Source: Halobacterium rubrum
GTDB taxonomy: Archaea > Halobacteriota > Halobacteria > Halobacteriales > Halobacteriaceae
Length of the DNA stretch: 64,000 nt
Direction of reading: 5' to 3'
NCBI RefSeq assembly: GCF_021729015.1
Contig: NZ_JAJQQZ010000002.1
Location: 62,001-126,000, forward strand
Position numbers and translations under genes: made by a program. Positions 38,253 to 46,171 of this stretch are shown here, piece after piece (the stretch's first letter is position 1; each line of letters starts with the position of its first letter). The notes beneath the pieces are model-generated. The model was given only the letters and a program-made list of their open reading frames with translations. It was not told the DNA's origin and searched no databases.

Positions 38253-39758
38253 TCAGTAGGACTTCGCGAAGTACGCCGTCTCCTCGGCGGCCTCGCCGCA
38301 GACCGCGCAGTCCTCGCCCTCGTGGTCGGGCTCGGGCACCCGCTCGCCCTCGAACTCGGAGGCCGCGCGCGCTGCGGAGTCCTCGCCCAGCGGCACCATC
38401 ACGATCTCGGCGGCGATCTGGTCTTTGATCTCGGCCTCGCAGTCCTCGTCGCCACACCACGGCGCCTTCACGTAGCCGCCGTGCTGGCCGATGGTGCCCA
38501 GGATCTCCGCGCGGTCGCTGGCCTCGCGGACGTTCTCGTCGAGGCGCTCGGCGGCCGCGTCGTAGAGCTTCTCGTAGACCTCATCGAGGTGGTCGTGGAC
38601 GCGAGCAGTGATGTCCGCACGGTCCTCGACTGTGCTCTCGCCGTCGGGCCGGTGGACGACCGTGACCTCCTCGTCCTCGACCTCGTTGGGCCCGACCTCG
38701 AACCGGACGGGGACGCCCTTGAGCTCCCACTCGTTGTACTTGAAGCCGGGATTCCGGCCGTCGCGGTCGTCGAAGTGCACGCGCACGCCCTGCGCCTCCA
38801 GCTCGGCGGCGATTTCGGCGCTGTACTGCTCGACTTCCTCTTTCGTGTCTTCCTGCCAGATCGGGACGATGACGACCTGTTTGGGCGCGACGGTCGGCGG
38901 CAGCACCAGCCCCTGGTCGTCGCTGTGGCTCATCACGAGCGCGCCGATGGCACGCCACGACAGCCCCCACGACGTCGTGTACGCCGTCTTCTCGGCTTCG
39001 TCCTCGTCGCTGAACGTGATGTCGAACGCGTCGGCGAACGACTGCCCGAGGTGGTGGCTCGTGCCGCCCTGCACGGACTTCCCATCGGGCATCAGCGCCT
39101 CGACCGTGGTGGTGGTGTCCGCGCCCGGGAACTTGTCGTGGTCGGGCTTCTGCCCGCGCAGCACCGGGATGCCGAGCACGTCCTCGTAGAGTCGCTGGTA
39201 CTGGTCGAGCCGCAGCGTCGTCTCCGCCCACGCGCCCTCGTCGCTGGCGTGGGCCGTGTGGCCCTCCTGCCAGAGGAACTCCTTCGTGCGGAAGAACGGC
39301 TTCGTCTCCGTCGCCTCCCAGCGCACCACGGAGTTCCACTGGTTCACGCGCAGCGGCAGGTCGCGGTGGGACCGCACCCACTGGGACATGTACGGCGCGA
39401 TGATGGACTCCGAGGTCGGCCGGACGGCGAGGCGCTCCTCGAGCTCGTCGTGGCCGCCGTGGGTCACCCACGCGACCTCGGGGTCGAAGCCCTCCACGAT
39501 GTCCTTCTCCCGTTCGAGGTAACTCTCGGGGATGAACATCGGGAAGTAGGCGTTGTCCACGCCCGTCTCCTTGAACCAGCCGTCGAGGTTGTCCTGGATG
39601 GCCTCCCAGAGCGCGTAGCCGCGCGGCCGGGTGACGATGAATCCACCCATCGGCGCGTAGTCGGCGAGGCCGGCCTTCTGGACGACCTCGGCGTACCAGT
39701 CGCCGGGGCTGTGCTCCTTGGACTCGGTGATGCCGAGTTCCTGGTCGTCGTCGCTCAT
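38253..39758 (-). CDS. proS: prolyl-tRNA synthetase (archaeal/eukaryotic type)
   Basis: Class II synthetase of 501 residues charging tRNAPro. Motif 2 appears as LPLRVNQWNSVVRWE and FFRTKEFLWQEGHTAH; GGTSHHLGQSF and TTSWGLSWRAIGALVMSHSDDQGL give motif 3 surroundings. The anticodon-binding domain begins near KQVVIVPIWQED. The C-terminal zinc-type domain has CGDEDC and CAVCG, which marks the archaeal/eukaryotic form. It starts ATG at 39758, 92 bases from a divergent gene, and has a TATA box at about -30. Confidence 0.97.
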   Translation of the reverse strand: MSDDDQELGITESKEHSPGDWYAEVVQKAGLADYAPMGGFIVTRPRGYALWEAIQDNLDGWFKETGVDNAYFPMFIPESYLEREKDIVEGFDPEVAWVTHGGHDELEERLAVRPTSESIIAPYMSQWVRSHRDLPLRVNQWNSVVRWEATETKPFFRTKEFLWQEGHTAHASDEGAWAETTLRLDQYQRLYEDVLGIPVLRGQKPDHDKFPGADTTTTVEALMPDGKSVQGGTSHHLGQSFADAFDITFSDEDEAEKTAYTTSWGLSWRAIGALVMSHSDDQGLVLPPTVAPKQVVIVPIWQEDTKEEVEQYSAEIAAELEAQGVRVHFDDRDGRNPGFKYNEWELKGVPVRFEVGPNEVEDEEVTVVHRPDGESTVEDRADITARVHDHLDEVYEKLYDAAAERLDENVREASDRAEILGTIGQHGGYVKAPWCGDEDCEAEIKDQIAAEIVMVPLGEDSAARAASEFEGERVPEPDHEGEDCAVCGEAAEETAYFAKSY

Positions 39759-39784
39759 TGCTGGAACACTCGCCTGACGCGCTC

Positions 39785-39790
39785 TTAAAT
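39785..39790 (-). promoter_or_regulatory. TATA box of proS
   Basis: On the minus strand GGATTTAAGAG, with the core ATTTAA at 39785-39790, lies 27-32 bases upstream of the proS ATG. This is the expected distance for a leaderless transcript. Confidence 0.5.
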
Positions 39791-39850
39791 CCCGTGAAGC
39801 GACCGCGAGTCGCCCGCAGGGTTATCCGGCCGGACAGTGTACGTGTTATC

Positions 39851-40435
39851 ATGGGTGACACGAGAAAGGGCCGCGAGGACCAGGCACAGGAGGAACTCGA
39901 ACGACAGCAACAGCGCGCCGTCCAGGAGGAGCTGGACCGCTGGCACGAGACCGAGCCGCCCCGGGAGCTCGAGGACGCACTCGAGTCACTGTCGTACCCC
40001 GTGACTGCCGACGAGGTCGCCGAGACGGTCGGCGACTACGAGGTCGCGGTCAGCGACGACGAGGCGATTCCGGTCGCCGAGATCGTGGAGCGCTCGACTG
40101 TCGAGGCCTTCGACTCCCCGGACGAGGCCCGCGAGCGCATCCAGAAGCCGTCGGTCGCCGCGTCGCTGCGGCGGCTGCGGGCGGCCAGCGACGACGGCGG
40201 CCTCGGGTCGGAGTACCGCGCGAAAGCGGAGACCTTCGAGAAGACGCTGCGCGCGCTGGAGAACATCGACGCGGACGACGACGACGAGGGCGTCGCCGCC
40301 GTGACGGCGTGGGTCGTCGAGCACCTCGAGGAGACGGGGTCGCTACCGAAGTCCCGGCGCGTCCGGAACTTCGCGGCGGAGTTCTGCCGGGAGCACGGCT
40401 ACGAGGTTCGGGACGACGACTGGCTGGGCGCCTGA
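39851..40435 (+). CDS. acidic DUF5789-related protein, MGDTRKGRE type
   Basis: A 194-residue acidic, mainly helical protein with no known activity. Residues 1-20 (MGDTRKGREDQAQEELERQ) match the N-terminus of the next gene, at 40503. Residues 40-65 (LEDALESLSYPVTADEVAET) match the DUF5789 helical pattern also present at 4263. A central coiled region and a C-terminal helical part (PKSRRVRNFAAEFCREHGYE) follow. The ATG at 39851 is supported by that shared start. It is divergent from proS and lies 67 bases upstream of the paired small gene. Confidence 0.7.
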   Translation: MGDTRKGREDQAQEELERQQQRAVQEELDRWHETEPPRELEDALESLSYPVTADEVAETVGDYEVAVSDDEAIPVAEIVERSTVEAFDSPDEARERIQKPSVAASLRRLRAASDDGGLGSEYRAKAETFEKTLRALENIDADDDDEGVAAVTAWVVEHLEETGSLPKSRRVRNFAAEFCREHGYEVRDDDWLGA

Positions 40436-40502
40436 GCCGGCGGTGTGAGAGAGAACCACTACCGCCGGGAAGATTAAGTGGTGTGGAGGCATTTCACAGG
40501 GT

Positions 40503-40697
40503 ATGGGTGACACGAAGCGTGGCCGCGAGCGCAACGGCAAGAAGAAGCGCGAACAACTCCGCGAGCGCGAGGTAGAGCGCACCCTCGAGGCCACGAACGA
40601 GCCGGCGGAGCCGCCCGAGTTCCCCGACGACGAAGCGGTCGACCTCGACGAGGTCGACCTCGACCACATCAGCCTCGACGAGAACGTCTCCAGCTGA
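40503..40697 (+). CDS. small highly charged protein, MGDTKRGRE type
   Basis: A 64-residue charged protein beginning MGDTKRGRERNGKKKREQLR and ending with an acidic half (DDEAVDLDEVDLDHIS). Its first residues copy the N-terminus of the gene just upstream, so the two arose by duplication or share an N-terminal binding tag. The K/R-rich first half and the D/E-rich second half give strong charge separation, a layout found in nucleic-acid or ribosome-associated small proteins; that is only a suggestion. A TATA-like GATTAAGT lies about 30 bases upstream of its start. Confidence 0.7.
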   Translation: MGDTKRGRERNGKKKREQLREREVERTLEATNEPAEPPEFPDDEAVDLDEVDLDHISLDENVSS

Positions 40698-40796
40698 GGC
40701 GCAGCACCCCACCGTTTCTTTCGACGACCGCGACACCGACCAGCCGCGCGTCCGTCGCGTTCCCCGTCGTCGGCCGGCGCGGACCGGGCGACGCCT

Positions 40797-41279
40797 TCAG
40801 AACATCTCGGTACCACACTCCCGACACACTAGCTGCATCACGCCGTCCTCGTCGGGCGGCCGGACGTCGTGGCTGGTCTCCTCGCCGCACTCGCCGCAGG
40901 GCGCCAGCGACTCGATGTCCGACCAGTTGTGGCGTGCGCCCGGCGCGCCAACCGCAAGCGCGCGGACCGGCTCGTCGGAGTGGTTGTGGCCGTTCTGGAA
41001 CTCGCCCGGCGGGAACCGGATGACCTGCCCGGCCTCGACGGTGACGTGCTCGCGGTCCTCGCCCACCTCGAAGGTCGCCGTGCCCTCCTGGACGTAGAAG
41101 ATCTCCTCCTGGTCGTGGTGGGTGTGGAGGCCGCCGGAGAACTCCTCGCCGGGCTCGAGTTCGTACTCGACGAGCGCGACGTGCTCGGCGCCGAGTGCGC
41201 GCGAGACCGGCCTGCGGGTGCTGTGGACGCCCATCGGGTTCGGTCGGTTCGACACGTCTTCGACGGTGACTTTCTCCAT
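40797..41279 (-). CDS. cupin with C-terminal zinc ribbon
   Basis: A 160-residue protein. Residues 35-115 form a cupin barrel with metal-binding H52, H54 and E58 (LHTHHDQEE) and a later H98 (FQNGHNH). The C-terminus adds a Zn ribbon: C128-x2-C131 and C152-x2-C155. The metal cupin may act on a small molecule or a redox signal; the ribbon suggests nucleic acid or protein binding. ATG at 41279 is used; an earlier in-frame start at 41363 would add a low-complexity stretch. It is divergent to the aCPSF1 leader region. Confidence 0.85.
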   Translation of the reverse strand: MEKVTVEDVSNRPNPMGVHSTRRPVSRALGAEHVALVEYELEPGEEFSGGLHTHHDQEEIFYVQEGTATFEVGEDREHVTVEAGQVIRFPPGEFQNGHNHSDEPVRALAVGAPGARHNWSDIESLAPCGECGEETSHDVRPPDEDGVMQLVCRECGTEMF

Positions 41280-41380
41280 GCGGGCACGGCGGCCGCTGGC
41301 TGCATAAGTGTGGGCGGCCGCCGACAGCCCCACGACGGGACCGGCGAGCGTGTCGGCTGACACACAGGCTTTGCGAAGGC

Positions 41381-41388
41381 TTTTATAA
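41381..41388 (+). promoter_or_regulatory. TATA box upstream of the aCPSF1 leader
   Basis: TTTTATAA is the clearest TATA box in the window. It is 212 bases upstream of the aCPSF1 ATG, so the predicted transcript starts near 41410 and has a long leader. Confidence 0.6.
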
Positions 41389-41429
41389 CCGGCCCTGTTT
41401 AGCTGGTTGTAAGCGGGTTCTCACGCACC

Positions 41430-41463
41430 GTTCCCGCGGCCCGGCCGTCGGCCGGCCGGGAAC
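41430..41463 (+). promoter_or_regulatory. GC-rich hairpin in the aCPSF1 leader
   Basis: Fourteen base pairs in three segments (7, 3 and 4 bp) with a 2-base and a 1-base bulge, closing on a 3-base GTC loop. It lies in the middle of the predicted leader and ends 18 bases before the short upstream reading frame. Confidence 0.5.
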
Positions 41464-41480
41464 AGCATCTCCCTACTGCC

Positions 41481-41603
41481 ATGACGAAGCTGTGGTCGTC
41501 ACCACGTTCTCCGGGCTCCACTCGTCCCGGCTCGCGCCGGCGCAGAGCCACCCCCGTCGGTGACGCCACGACCCAGGGACCCCGCACTCACCGACTACTA
41601 TGA
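41481..41603 (+). CDS. short upstream reading frame ahead of aCPSF1 (coding status doubtful)
   Basis: Forty codons from ATG to a TGA that overlaps the aCPSF1 ATG as ATGA. The product would be very basic (a run of SRRRR near the middle) and contain almost no acidic residues, unlike the rest of this proteome, so it may not be a stable protein. If translated it would act as a leader peptide that couples or gates aCPSF1 translation. I cannot test conservation here. Confidence 0.25.
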   Translation: MTKLWSSPRSPGSTRPGSRRRRATPVGDATTQGPRTHRLL

Positions 41604-43525
41604 GTACTGTAGACCGACAACTCGAGGAGTTACAGGACGAAATTGTCAGCGAAATTCCGCCGGACATCTCGGTCACCGATGTCAAGTACGAGGGCCCCGA
41701 GCTCGTCGTCTACACCCGCGACCCCAAGCAGTTCGCGCAGGACGGCGACCTCGTGCGCCGGCTCGCGTCGAAGCTCCGGAAGCGCATCACCGTCCGTCCG
41801 GACCCCGACGTGCTCTCGAAGCCCGACCGGGCCCGCGAGAAGGTCATGGACGTCGTGCCCGACGACGCCGGCGTCACCAACCTCGACTTCCACGAGGACA
41901 CCGGCGAGGTCGTCATCGAGGCCGAGAAGCCCGGGATGGTCATCGGCCGCCACGGTTCCACGCTCCGCGAGATCACCCAGGAGGCGGGCTGGACGCCAGA
42001 GGTCGTTCGCACGCCGCCCATCGAGTCTTCCACGGTGTCGAACGTCCGGAACTTCCTCAAACAGGAGCGCGACGAGCGCCGCGACATCCTCGAGAAGGTC
42101 GGCCGCCAGATCCACCGCGAGGAGATGCAGGACGACGAGTACGTCCGCGTCACCACGCTGGGCTGCTGCCGGGAGGTCGGCCGTGCGAGCTTCATCCTCT
42201 CGACGCCCGAGACGCGCATCCTCGTGGACTGCGGCGACAAGCCCGGCAGCGAGGACGAGGTGCCCTACCTCCAGGTTCAAGAGGCGCTTGCGGGCGGCGC
42301 CAACACCATCGACGCCGTGGTGCTGACGCACGCGCACCTCGACCACTCGGCGTTCATCCCGCTGCTGTTCAAGTACGGCTACGACGGCCCCATCTACTGC
42401 ACTGAACCGACCCGCGACCTGATGGGCCTGCTGACGCTGGACTACCTCGACGTCGCGGCGAAGGAAGGCCGCACGCCGCCGTACGACTCCGAGATGGTGC
42501 GGGAGGCCATCAAGCACTGCATCCCGCTGGAGTACGGCGACGTCACGGACATCGCACCCGACGTCAAGCTCACGCTCCACAACGCCGGCCACATCCTCGG
42601 TTCGGCCGTCTCGCACTTCCACATCGGCGACGGCCTCTACAACGTCGCGTTCTCCGGCGACATCCACTACGAGGACACGCGGCTGTTCAACGGCGCCGTC
42701 AACGACTTCCCGCGCGTGGAGACACTCATCCTCGAGTCGACGTACGGCGGTCGGAACGACTACCAGACCGACCAGGAGGACTCCGAGCGCAAGCTCACGG
42801 AAGTCATCAACGAGACCTACGAGGACGGCGGAAAAGTCCTCATCCCGGCGTTCGCCGTCGGCCGCTCTCAGGAGATGATGCTCGTCCTCGAGGAGGCGAT
42901 GCGGGAGGGCGACATCCCCGAGATGCCCATCCACCTCGACGGCATGATCTGGGAGGCCACCGCCATCCACACCACGTACCCCGAGTACCTCCGTGACGAC
43001 CTCCGCGACCGCATCTTCCACGGCGACTCCAACCCCTTCCTGGCGCCCCAGTTCAACCACATCGACGGCGGCGAGGAGGAACGCCAGGAAGTCGCCGACG
43101 GCGACCAGTGCATCATCCTCTCGACGTCCGGCATGGTCTCCGGCGGCCCCATCATGTCGTGGCTCGAGCACATCGCGCCCGACCCGGACTCGACGCTGAC
43201 GTTCGTCGGCTACCAGGCGCAGGGCACGCTCGGCCGCCGCATCCAGTCCGGCCGCGACGAGATTCCGATGCCGGACGCCCGCGACGGCGGCCGCACCGAG
43301 CACCTGACGATGAACATGGACGTCGAGACCGTCGACGGCTTCTCCGGGCACGCCGACCGCCAGGGCCTCGAGGACTTCGTGCGCACGATGAACCCCCGGC
43401 CCGAGAAGGTGCTGTGCGTGCACGGCGACGAGTCGTCCGCCCAGGACCTCTCCTCGGCGCTCTACCACGAGTTCAACATGCGGACGTTCGCGCCGAAGAA
43501 CCTCGAGACCTTCCGCTTCATCTGA
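41600..43525 (+). CDS. fttA: beta-CASP ribonuclease aCPSF1 (transcription termination factor FttA)
   Basis: A 641-residue KH-beta-CASP nuclease that cleaves the 3' ends of nascent RNA and terminates archaeal transcription. The two N-terminal KH domains span 1-150 (the second carries [17 protein letters not shown]). The metallo-beta-lactamase motifs start with HAHLDHS near residue 245 ([11 protein letters not shown]), followed by [17 protein letters not shown] and a beta-CASP domain ([30 protein letters not shown]). The C-terminal FSGHADR and VCVHGDE-like motifs close the site. The ATG at 41600 is the canonical start. The long leader suggests self-control. Confidence 0.96.
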   Translation: MSTVDRQLEELQDEIVSEIPPDISVTDVKYEGPELVVYTRDPKQFAQDGDLVRRLASKLRKRITVRPDPDVLSKPDRAREKVMDVVPDDAGVTNLDFHEDTGEVVIEAEKPGMVIGRHGSTLREITQEAGWTPEVVRTPPIESSTVSNVRNFLKQERDERRDILEKVGRQIHREEMQDDEYVRVTTLGCCREVGRASFILSTPETRILVDCGDKPGSEDEVPYLQVQEALAGGANTIDAVVLTHAHLDHSAFIPLLFKYGYDGPIYCTEPTRDLMGLLTLDYLDVAAKEGRTPPYDSEMVREAIKHCIPLEYGDVTDIAPDVKLTLHNAGHILGSAVSHFHIGDGLYNVAFSGDIHYEDTRLFNGAVNDFPRVETLILESTYGGRNDYQTDQEDSERKLTEVINETYEDGGKVLIPAFAVGRSQEMMLVLEEAMREGDIPEMPIHLDGMIWEATAIHTTYPEYLRDDLRDRIFHGDSNPFLAPQFNHIDGGEEERQEVADGDQCIILSTSGMVSGGPIMSWLEHIAPDPDSTLTFVGYQAQGTLGRRIQSGRDEIPMPDARDGGRTEHLTMNMDVETVDGFSGHADRQGLEDFVRTMNPRPEKVLCVHGDESSAQDLSSALYHEFNMRTFAPKNLETFRFI

Positions 43526-43651
43526 GGCTACCGGACCACTCCACTGCCCGAGACCTGCCAGCCCCTGCCGCCACCGGGTACTGGCCAGTTCCACCCCTGT
43601 CGTCGACCACTCGCCGACAGACCTATTGTCGCGGTTTCGCTACTGGCGAAC

Positions 43652-44128
43652 GTGTCCCGTCCGTCGCTTCGCGCCGCCGCAGTCGCCCTCGTCGTGCTCG
43701 TCGCGTTGGTCGGCGGCGCCGCCGCCCAGACGGCGCCGAACGGGCCGAACGTCGACCGCGACGGCGGCCACCGCTTCGACGTCGGCGGCGACAGCCCCCA
43801 CATCACGTTCTGGCTGCACCTCGACCTCCTCACGAACCTCGGCGCCGCCGGCGACCTCGGGTTCAGCGCGGTCGGCACAGCGATGGACACCCGGGTCGTC
43901 GCAATCGACGTCCAGCTGAACTTCGACGGTGTCGGGCCGCTCGGGGACTTCCTCGTGAACCCGTTCTCGCGGTTCTCGGTGACCGCCGAGTGGGAGCTCA
44001 ACCTCCCGTTCCTGTCGGCCGGCCCGGCCGCCGACGAGGACTTCACGTACCGCGACAACGAGACCATCGGCGGCGGCGACGGGAACGGCTCCATCGGGAA
44101 CGAGACCGCCGGGAACGGGTCGGCCTGA
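43652..44128 (+). CDS. secreted protein with Sec-type signal peptide
   Basis: A 158-residue exported protein. MSRPSLRAAAVALVVLVALVGGAAAQ is a signal peptide with a probable cleavage after AAA-Q around residue 25. The mature part is beta-rich (VGGDSPHITFWLHLDLL, VVAIDVQLNFDGVGP, FSVTAEWELNLPF) and ends in a Gly/Asn-rich tail. No lipobox, no Cys and no enzyme motif; I do not recognise a family. The start is GTG at 43652. It precedes the next gene by 44 bases on the same strand. Confidence 0.65.
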   Translation: MSRPSLRAAAVALVVLVALVGGAAAQTAPNGPNVDRDGGHRFDVGGDSPHITFWLHLDLLTNLGAAGDLGFSAVGTAMDTRVVAIDVQLNFDGVGPLGDFLVNPFSRFSVTAEWELNLPFLSAGPAADEDFTYRDNETIGGGDGNGSIGNETAGNGSA

Positions 44129-44172
44129 CGGCCAGCAGTGTTATCCGGCGCGAGTGGCTTCGCTTCCACGAG

Positions 44173-44547
44173 ATGGTCGACGTCCCGAACGGATTCACGG
44201 CCGCCCTGCGGGCGGAAACCGGTGACGCACTGCGGGCCGTCGCCACCTACGACATCGACGGCTACGAGACCGTGTACTGCCGGGACGACGTGGCCGGCCG
44301 GATGGCCGAGCGCGCACCGGACATCCACGACGACCTCGTCCTCCAGGGCGTCGGCCGCGAGCACCTCGAGTCGCTGTTCGACGCCGGTCGCCTGCACTGC
44401 TCCGTGCACCGCTTCGAGGACCTGACCGCGTTCCACTTCCTCGCCGACGAGTACACCGGTCTGTTCGTCTCCATCGACGCCGACGCGGACGTCCGGCTGG
44501 CGTCGTTCGCCGACACCTGCCGCGAGTACCTCGAGCCGTCGGAGTGA
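44173..44547 (+). CDS. conserved haloarchaeal protein of unknown function
   Basis: A 124-residue acidic protein, MVDVPNGFTAALRAETG at the start. It is mixed alpha/beta (LRAVATYDIDGYETVYCRDD, VLQGVGREHLESLFDAGRLH, FHFLADEYTGLFVSIDAD). It has three Cys but no metal-site spacing. No catalytic motif is recognised. The ATG at 44173 fits a start with no clear TATA box in the 44-base gap, so it may share a transcript with the exported protein upstream. Confidence 0.6.
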   Translation: MVDVPNGFTAALRAETGDALRAVATYDIDGYETVYCRDDVAGRMAERAPDIHDDLVLQGVGREHLESLFDAGRLHCSVHRFEDLTAFHFLADEYTGLFVSIDADADVRLASFADTCREYLEPSE

Positions 44548-44550
44548 GCG

Positions 44551-45411
44551 TCAGTCGGCGTCCGCCGGGTCCACGACCGTCTCCGTGACCTCGTCGACGC
44601 CGGCCCTGTCGCAGTAGTCGTACAGCGGACAGGCCTCCGGGCCGTCGAGACACGCCGGTTTCCGGGCCGTGCAGTAGTCGCGCCCGAACTGGATCATCGC
44701 CGTGTGCCCGAAGCCGCAGGCGTCGGCCGGCACCGACGCCTCCAGTGCTGCCCGGACGCCCTCGTGGTCGGCGTCTGGCGGCGCCAGCCCCATCCGCCGG
44801 GCGATGCGGTGGACGTGCGTGTCCACGGGGAAAACGCCGGGTTTGCCGCCCGCGAACAGCAACACGCAGTCGGCCGTCTTCGGGCCGACGCCTTTCATGT
44901 CCAGCAGCGCGTCCCGGACGGCGTCGGGGTCGGCGTCGCGGACGAACTCGTCGAAGCCGTCTTCGCCGTCGTACTCCTCGCAGATTCGGCCTGCGAGTCG
45001 GACGATGGTCTCGGACTTCTGGTTGTAGAGGCCGGCCGAGGAGATGGTCTCGGCGAGTTCGTCGCGGTGGGCGTCTGCGAGCGCTTCGGCGAGGTCACCG
45101 TCTCCGCGGCTGCCGGCGCCACTCTCGCGGTCGCCGTCCGACGCGGGGCGGTCCTCGGGGTCTGCTGGGTCGTATCGGTCCAACAAGGCGTCGTGAGCCG
45201 GCTGACTCGCCACGTCGCTCGTGTTCTGGCTGAGCACGGTCCGGACGAGGCACTCGAAGGCGTCCCGCCCGCCGTACGTCTTCTCCCAGTACACGTCCCC
45301 CAGGTCGGCGACGATGGCGGCGGCCCGCGTGTCGGCGTCCGCGTCGACATCCGCGAACTCCCCGCCGCCGGCGTCGCCGCCGGAGATGTTCACCGAGGGC
45401 TCGTCGTCCAT
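44551..45411 (-). CDS. nth: endonuclease III-like DNA glycosylase/AP lyase
   Basis: A 286-residue HhH-GPD base-excision glycosylase. K178 in MKGVGPKTADC is the Schiff-base lysine and D197 in VFPVDTHVHR the catalytic aspartate, so it should act on oxidised pyrimidines. The Fe-S cluster cysteines are C247, C254, C261 and C267, spacing C-x6-C-x6-C-x5-C instead of the usual C-x6-C-x2-C-x5-C. It also has an acidic insertion at about 80-108. The ATG at 45411 begins with an acidic stretch (MDDEPSVNI). It lies 45 bases downstream of the DUF371 gene on the same strand. Confidence 0.9.
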   Translation of the reverse strand: MDDEPSVNISGGDAGGGEFADVDADADTRAAAIVADLGDVYWEKTYGGRDAFECLVRTVLSQNTSDVASQPAHDALLDRYDPADPEDRPASDGDRESGAGSRGDGDLAEALADAHRDELAETISSAGLYNQKSETIVRLAGRICEEYDGEDGFDEFVRDADPDAVRDALLDMKGVGPKTADCVLLFAGGKPGVFPVDTHVHRIARRMGLAPPDADHEGVRAALEASVPADACGFGHTAMIQFGRDYCTARKPACLDGPEACPLYDYCDRAGVDEVTETVVDPADAD

Positions 45412-45456
45412 GTCCGCCGGTGGGGGCGCCGCGAGGAAAAGCGTGGCTCCGAACGG

Positions 45457-45870
45457 CTACTCGACGCGCAGGGTCGCGGTGAGGTCGGCGCCGTCGGCGA
45501 GCGCGGCGACGAGGTCGCGGTCCACGTCGGCGGCTGCCGTGTCGGCGTCGACGAGAATCGTGCGGTCGTCGACGTACGTGCTGGTGCGAGCGACCATGCT
45601 GCGGTCGTTCTCGAAGGCGAGGTCCGGGTGGCCGGAGCCGGTGACCGTCTCGCGGTGGCCGTCGGCCTCGAGGACGAGCGTGATGGTGGCGTCGGCGTCC
45701 CGGCAGGCGTCGGCGAAGTCGTCGGCGAAGTCGGTGGGCGCGCGGTCGGCCTCGATGCCGAGGATGCAGTCGCCCGCGGGCGTGAGGTAGTCGTCGGTGG
45801 TGAGCTCGAGCGTGCTCTCGTGGGCGGCGGTGACGTGTTCGTGGCCGTGCGCGCGAACAGTCTCGTTCAT
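45457..45870 (-). CDS. DUF371 family protein
   Basis: A 137-residue acidic protein of the archaeal DUF371 family (COG2090-like), function unknown. It begins MNETVRAHGHEHVTAAHEST, with the family HGHENV-like motif, and contains GDCILGIEADRAP, GSGHPDLAFEND and a Ser/Thr-rich beta region. A small-molecule or nucleic-acid binding role has not been shown. It heads a pair with nth on the minus strand. A TATA-like TAACTTAAAA lies 51-60 bases upstream of its ATG. Confidence 0.85.
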   Translation of the reverse strand: MNETVRAHGHEHVTAAHESTLELTTDDYLTPAGDCILGIEADRAPTDFADDFADACRDADATITLVLEADGHRETVTGSGHPDLAFENDRSMVARTSTYVDDRTILVDADTAAADVDRDLVAALADGADLTATLRVE

Positions 45871-46171
45871 GGCAACGGGGAGCCGCCGGACGCACTTGTG
45901 GGCCTCGCTCGACGCCCTCGTTTTAAGTTACACACGGAGTGGTCTGTGAGGCGTTCCCACGGTCGTGAGCGGCCCTCTGGACTGATTGCGGCGGTGTGAC
46001 ACACGCAAATTTTAAGTGGCGGGCCGGAGTACTACCTGCCACCTGAACGCTGCGAGCGTTCGTGCACAGCCCGAGAGAATGACAGGACGTTCTCCCCACG
46101 ACCGGAACGGACTACCTCTCGAGCGACGGCTGTACCGGGCGCGCCAGCGGAATGGCATCGAGGTTTGAACA
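45871..46171. other. divergent 301-base region with two TTTTAAG elements
   Basis: It separates the DUF371 gene (minus) from the coiled-coil gene (plus). GTTTTAAGTTA at 45920-45930 can serve the minus strand as CTTAAAA. ATTTTAAGTGG at 46009-46019 is a plus-strand TATA box about 155 bases before the coiled-coil ATG, giving a long leader. A 29-codon frame at 46079-46168 ends three bases before that ATG. No other gene is visible. Confidence 0.5.
46010..46016 (+). promoter_or_regulatory. TATA box of the coiled-coil gene
   Basis: TTTTAAG preceded by AAA. The predicted transcript starts near 46038, so the leader of the coiled-coil gene would be roughly 130 bases and includes a 29-codon frame ending just before the real start. 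Confidence 0.5.

Larger units (their letters stand above)
41280..41599 (+). other. 320-base region holding the aCPSF1 promoter and leader
   Basis: It contains the TATA box TTTTATAA (41381-41388) for the plus-strand aCPSF1 gene, which puts its start near 41410 and gives an unusually long leader of about 190 bases. A strong hairpin follows (41430-41436/41457-41463, continued by 41439-41441/41454-41456 and 41443-41446/41450-41453). A 40-codon open frame, 41481-41603, starts ATG and its stop overlaps the aCPSF1 ATG. The cupin gene reads away to the left. Confidence 0.55.
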
